This document shows positions 60,820 through 64,000 of a stretch of DNA of 64,000 bases, piece by piece; the stretch's first letter is position 1; the number at the start of each line of letters is the position of its first letter. Position numbers and translations under genes: made by a program. This DNA is from CALBJU01 sp965247125 (GTDB taxonomy: Bacteria; Bacteroidota; Rhodothermia; Rhodothermales; UBA10348): positions 310,001 through 374,000 of the forward strand of contig CBDFGO010000003.1 of assembly GCA_965247125.1 (NCBI GenBank), given 5' to 3'. A model generated the notes under the pieces. That model ran no database searches. It saw nothing but the letters and a program-made list of their open reading frames with translations, and was not told the DNA's origin.

Positions 60820-60933
60820 GACTTCAGGGACTTCAGGGACTTCAGGGACTTCAGGGACTTCAGGGACTTCAGGGACTTCAGGGACTTCAGGGACTTCAGG
60901 GACTTCAGGGACTTCAGGGACTTCAGGGACTTC
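60820..60933. repeat. 9-bp tandem array 1 (12 units)
   Basis: Twelve full copies of GACTTCAGG and a 6-base partial, without variation. It starts at the first base after the IS. In the three frames it reads GTS, DFR or TSG on one strand and VPE or SLK on the other. No CRISPR-like spacer is present. Confidence 0.95.
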
Positions 60934-61212
60934 GTTTCGCTTCCCGCTTCTTTTTCTCCGCCTGAACACGGAAGTATTCAACCAATTCGTCTACAACTTC
61001 TTCCAAAGTTCGAGGTGCACCCTGATGTGGGTCACATTTACCGCCTAGACATCATTCTCAAGTCGTGCTCCTTTGAGAATCACCAACCTGAATCAAAATA
61101 GTAGTTTCGCCTTATTGCTATTTCTTTTAGTGTGATCGACTTTTTTAAAGCGAGGCGAGGCCCCTCAACCGCGGAGTGATCAGATCACTTCCAAGAATCA
61201 TCAAACATCAGT
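60928..61212. repeat. 285-bp direct repeat, copy 1
   Basis: Identical by eye to 62605-62889. It contains a hairpin ATTCTCAA/TTGAGAAT (61054-61080), the palindrome AGTGATC-A-GATCACT (61175-61189), and on the reverse strand a coding-like 42-codon stretch (61051 to 60923) ending in a stop inside the array. In this copy the secreted-peptide gene follows directly. Confidence 0.93.
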
Positions 61213-61217
61213 TTCAA

Positions 61218-61448
61218 ATGAAAAAATCCATATTTGTAATTGCCTTATTCTTAATCTCGTCGATGTCGATGCTAGTGTCGTTTGCAAGGGCTCCAGAAAT
61301 GTGTCATAGCGATATTGATGGGTGTTCGACATATGGGAATTACGATTCCTACCACAATACCACCTTTTGGGTGACCGTTTGCGATGACGGGTTTGAGACA
61401 GGGGGGATGATTACAGGAAATGAAGTTCCTGCCATTTGCGGCTATTAA
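61218..61448 (+). CDS. Small secreted cysteine-containing peptide
   Basis: 76 residues from ATG 61218. Signal peptide MKKSIFVIALFLISSMSMLV, probably cleaved after SFARA. The mature ~51 residues hold four cysteines (MCHSDIDGCSTYG, TVCDDG, AICGY), polar and aromatic residues and no helix-forming pattern. A secreted toxin-like or bacteriocin-like peptide is possible but unproven. A GTG at 61176 would extend it into the repeat, which is less likely. Confidence 0.65.
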   Translation: MKKSIFVIALFLISSMSMLVSFARAPEMCHSDIDGCSTYGNYDSYHNTTFWVTVCDDGFETGGMITGNEVPAICGY

Positions 61449-61499
61449 TTCCCACCTCGTTTCGTCCTTATTAATTTTTCCAATTGAGCGTTAACCACA

Positions 61500-62189
61500 A
61501 TGAAACACCACACCACTTTCCTCGCTCTAGCCGCTTTCTTGTTAATATTGGCTGGATGCCAAGACTCGCAATCAATGACAGAGGACCCGGCCATTGTTCC
61601 TGCTGGCCTCAGTATTCCGGTTCACTTGAGTAGCCCTGAAGCAATGAGCGATACTCCAGTTACTCGTGCGATGAGGGGAGAGCGCGCGCGACAAACAATG
61701 GAAACAAGGTACCTATTTTCTGAGCTTGTTTCGACCTCAGAAGATTGGAATACAGCTCATGAAAGCGTAGTCAAAGAGTTGGAATTAGATTCCGATGTAC
61801 CGCACCACAAAAGAGAACAAATCGCGGCTTTATTCATGCTGCAGATTCACCTGAACGATCCTGAGCTTCCGGCAGAGGCGATGGATGCGGTTTCGTACTA
61901 CACGAAACTTCTGGTGGATAATCACAGTCCAGAGGGTAATGTGATCGCAGAGTCCCTAACGCGGCTCAGGACCACCTGGTCTGAAGAAGAGCTTTCAAAT
62001 GCGGCGCAAACTGCCAAAGCGGGCATTGAGAAATTTCTGGAGAAGCGTTATGACTGTGTGGATTGTTCAGTCGCGGGCGGCGGCAGTAAAATGAGCAAAA
62101 ACGCGCAAAATCAAATCGATACATCCAACGACATCTTTTTTGCTCAAACCGTAGCCTCATTGAGCGTGCTGGATTCTCTAATAAAGTAG
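61500..62189 (+). CDS. Lipoprotein of unknown function next to secreted peptide
   Basis: 229 residues; signal peptide with lipobox (LILAGCQDS, Cys about 20). The mature part is helical (RARQTMETRYLFSELVSTSE; EQIAALFMLQIHLNDPELP) and has a CVDC motif near the end before a Gly-rich turn. It follows the secreted-peptide gene by 51 bases. The pairing could be peptide plus surface partner or immunity lipoprotein; that is inference. A terminator at 62244-62278 closes the unit. Confidence 0.72.
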   Translation: MKHHTTFLALAAFLLILAGCQDSQSMTEDPAIVPAGLSIPVHLSSPEAMSDTPVTRAMRGERARQTMETRYLFSELVSTSEDWNTAHESVVKELELDSDVPHHKREQIAALFMLQIHLNDPELPAEAMDAVSYYTKLLVDNHSPEGNVIAESLTRLRTTWSEEELSNAAQTAKAGIEKFLEKRYDCVDCSVAGGGSKMSKNAQNQIDTSNDIFFAQTVASLSVLDSLIK

Positions 62190-62243
62190 AGTATCTGGCA
62201 TTGCAGGGGTATCAGCGCTAATTGTTGCGTGGTTGACACAATC

Positions 62244-62278
62244 GCGGGGTCACTTTGAGCAGAGGTGATCCCGCTTTT
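62244..62278 (+). terminator. Rho-independent terminator after lipoprotein gene
   Basis: GCGGGGTCAC (62244-62253) pairs with GTGATCCCGC (62265-62274) with one G-T wobble, 11-base loop, followed by TTTT. It lies 55 bases after the stop at 62189. Confidence 0.75.
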
Positions 62279-62532
62279 GCAATTACAACTTCGCCACCTT
62301 GCTGCTTCGATCCTAATTTGCCCATCCAACCATCGCTCTTCATGCGACGGCTCCAAATCGTGTCTAGGGTCTATCGCACTGTTCATTCTGATGTTTGCAC
62401 CAAACTGGACCGAATAGTCCACTTGGTCATTAGCTCCCCTGAGCTCAGTGAAATCGAAATTAGAATAAATCCTTTACTTTCGAACAATGAAGAAATCCCG
62501 ATTTAGTTGGCGGTTGAATTTAGGACATTGGG
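62279..62532. other. Spacer before second array
   Basis: About 250 bases between the terminator and array 2. A forward open frame here (62255-62506) lacks a ribosome site and a coding-like composition, so it is not called. Nothing else recognised. Confidence 0.4.
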
Positions 62533-62610
62533 GACTTCAGGGACTTCAGGGACTTCAGGGACTTCAGGGACTTCAGGGACTTCAGGGACTTCAGGGACTT
62601 CAGGGACTTC
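62533..62610. repeat. 9-bp tandem array 2 (8 units)
   Basis: Eight full GACTTCAGG units plus GACTTC, with the same unit and phase as array 1 but four units shorter. The sequence before it (ACATTGG) is unrelated to the IS end that precedes array 1. Confidence 0.95.
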
Positions 62611-62889
62611 GTTTCGCTTCCCGCTTCTTTTTCTCCGCCTGAACACGGAAGTATTCAACCAATTCGTCTACAACTTCTTCCAAAGTTCGAGGTGCACCCT
62701 GATGTGGGTCACATTTACCGCCTAGACATCATTCTCAAGTCGTGCTCCTTTGAGAATCACCAACCTGAATCAAAATAGTAGTTTCGCCTTATTGCTATTT
62801 CTTTTAGTGTGATCGACTTTTTTAAAGCGAGGCGAGGCCCCTCAACCGCGGAGTGATCAGATCACTTCCAAGAATCATCAAACATCAGT
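62605..62889. repeat. 285-bp direct repeat, copy 2
   Basis: Second copy of 60928-61212, offset 1677 bases, no difference seen. It ends in CAGT at 62886-62889, which is also the first sequence of the truncated IS. Confidence 0.93.
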
Positions 62890-63677
62890 GCAATCTGCTG
62901 GAGCTGAATCGCTCAACGGCCTACTACAAGTCGGTGGGCGAGAGCAAAGAGAACCTGGCCGTGATGAAAAAACTGGATGAGCTCTACATCGAACGTCCCA
63001 CGCGAGGATCGCGCACCATGAAGGATGCGCTCGAGGACAGAGGTATTTTTGTGGGCCGCCATCGAATCCGGCGATTAATGCGTCTGATGGGCCTTATTGC
63101 CATTTATCCTAAGAAACGGACCTCGATTCCGGGAAAAGGTCACAAGATTTATCCGTATCTCTTGCGTAAGCTCAACGTGACGCGGCCCCGGCAGGTTTAC
63201 GCAAGCGACATCACATTCATTCCGATGAAAAGGGGATTCGTTTACCTGGTCGCCGTCATTGACTGGTACAGCCGCAAGGTGCTCTCGCACCGGATCTCCA
63301 ATACGATGGACACCGACTTCTGTGTGGAAGCGCTCGAAGAAGCAATCGCCGTGTATGGAGCGCCAGAGATCTTCAATACGGATCAGGGCAGCCAGTTCAC
63401 ATCGATGGCCTTCACTGATGTGCTGAAGAATCATGACATCAAAATCTCTATGGATGGCAAAGGACGCTGGATGGACAACGTGTTCGTTGAACGTCTGTGG
63501 CGTAGCCTGAAATATGAAGAGGTGTACCTCAGAGCATATGAGAGTGTAGCCGAGGCCCGTCGCTCAATCGCCGATTACTTTGGCTACTTCAACGGAGAAC
63601 GACGCCACAGTTCGCTTGGCAGACAGACTCCTGATCACGTATTTTTTAATCACCAGCCGCTTCAAGAAGCAGCATAA
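62853..63677 (+). pseudogene. 5'-truncated IS3 OrfB fused to repeat sequence
   Basis: The open frame (GTG 62853) begins with 12 codons from the 285-bp repeat (MIRSLPRIIKHQ) and continues as OrfB from CNLLELNRSTAYYK to the normal end. OrfA, the frameshift site and the first 13 OrfB codons are missing. All three catalytic acids remain. The remaining part differs from copy 1 at several bases, for example YIERP against YLERP and LSHRI against LSRRI, so it descends from a sister IS. Confidence 0.85.
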
Positions 63678-63730
63678 TCAATCCGCAAGACTCCACCTAG
63701 GACCCTGTCCAGTTTTGTAGGACCATCTCT
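62886..63730 (+). mobile_element. Truncated second IS3 copy
   Basis: Right ~840 bases of the same IS type, ending in AGGACCATCTCT like copy 1. The left inverted repeat is absent, so it cannot move by itself. It is in direct orientation to copy 1; together they flank the peptide-lipoprotein pair. Confidence 0.88.
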
Positions 63731-63850
63731 AACGTGAGGAATAGTTTAATCGGGAGTATATATTCTGGTACCTAGCAGGACCCAGTAAAATTCTTCCAAG
63801 ATGTTGGGCTAGTTTGGTGAGAATTTCCGCGATCGGATAAACAGATCTTC

Positions 63851-64000
63851 ATGCCAGTACTCGACTATGTAACGATTGAAGGATTTCGGAGTATTTCGGA
63901 ATGTATCAAACTTGAGCTTACACCCGTCAATATTGTTATCGGGGCTAATGGGGCCGGGAAGTCGAATTTTATTGAAGTTTTTTCATTCTTACATGCAATA
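63851..64000 (+). CDS. AAA-family ATPase (SMC/RecF/OLD-like), cut by window end
   Basis: First 50 codons from ATG 63851: VTIEGFRSISECIKLELTPV followed by a P-loop IGANGAGKSNFIEVFSFL. This beginning is typical of AAA_21/AAA_15 ATPases related to OLD nucleases and RecF, many of which serve in phage defence. The rest is outside the window. A promoter may lie in the AT-rich stretch near 63760 (TATATATTCTGG). Confidence 0.85.
   Translation, partial: MPVLDYVTIEGFRSISECIKLELTPVNIVIGANGAGKSNFIEVFSFLHAI

Noticed and set aside
60820..60933. CRISPR-like repeat array
   Set aside because: Units are 9 bp and contiguous with no spacers; no cas genes.
60751..60981. Open frames across the 9-bp array reading VPE repeats (reverse) or GTS repeats (forward, 62507-62725)
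   Set aside because: They are open only because a 9-bp unit lacks stops; their flanks come from IS ends or repeat sequence and they have no ribosome sites.
62255..62506. 83-codon forward frame after the lipoprotein gene
   Set aside because: It starts inside the terminator hairpin and lacks coding-like composition.

Overview
The window reads as chromosome of a Gram-negative member of the Bacteroidota-like (FCB) assemblage, most plausibly a Rhodothermota/Balneolota-type marine bacterium. This rests on a DUF4290-type protein, lipoproteins with lipoboxes, LptE, BamD, a peptidase/propeller/barrel outer-membrane protein, a DUF4953-type zinc protease, sigma-54 with a long acidic segment, and a single-chain GcvP. 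The taxonomic call is inference from gene content. No rRNA, no convincing tRNA and no CRISPR array were found.

Bases 1-48,724 are dense, mostly housekeeping chromosome. From the left: trigger factor (cut by the edge), a large outer-membrane protein, a NatA/NatB-type ABC exporter with a CIA30 lipoprotein, a DUF4290-like gene with an acidic repeat tail, ruvC-yebC, then miaB, a receiver-less sigma-54 activator, lptE, a TPR protein, anmK and thiL. Next come a DUF4953-type protease, atpDC, a PD40 lipoprotein, a D-threonine-aldolase-like enzyme, a beta-helix protein, ruvB, a DUF3109 protein, rpoN, an M1 peptidase, mvaB and gcvP. A reverse-strand block follows: rnc, a NagZ-like GH3, nadD, bamD, an LppC-like protein, guaA, gcvH, accC, accB, efp and an acylating aldehyde dehydrogenase. 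Several of these serve the envelope (LptE, BamD, GH3/AnmK recycling, LppC-like). gcvP with gcvH serve glycine cleavage, and accBC starts fatty-acid synthesis.

Bases ~48,780-59,563 are an integrated phage-like element. A tyrosine integrase and a LexA/CI-type repressor are transcribed leftwards. A consensus promoter with operator-like repeats starts a rightward early operon: a small DNA-binding protein, an initiator gene that carries iterons and a palindrome inside its own coding sequence (lambda-O-like), a DnaC/IstB-type helicase loader, and then about a dozen small, tightly overlapping genes, most unrecognised. No capsid, tail or lysis gene is visible.

Bases 59,550-63,730 are a repeat-built patch: a complete IS3-family element with a TTTTTTA frameshift heptamer, a 9-bp tandem array (12 units), a 285-bp segment, a secreted cysteine peptide plus lipoprotein, a second array (8 units), a second copy of the 285-bp segment that looks identical, and a 5'-truncated second IS whose transposase is fused to that segment. 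The window ends inside an AAA-family ATPase gene.
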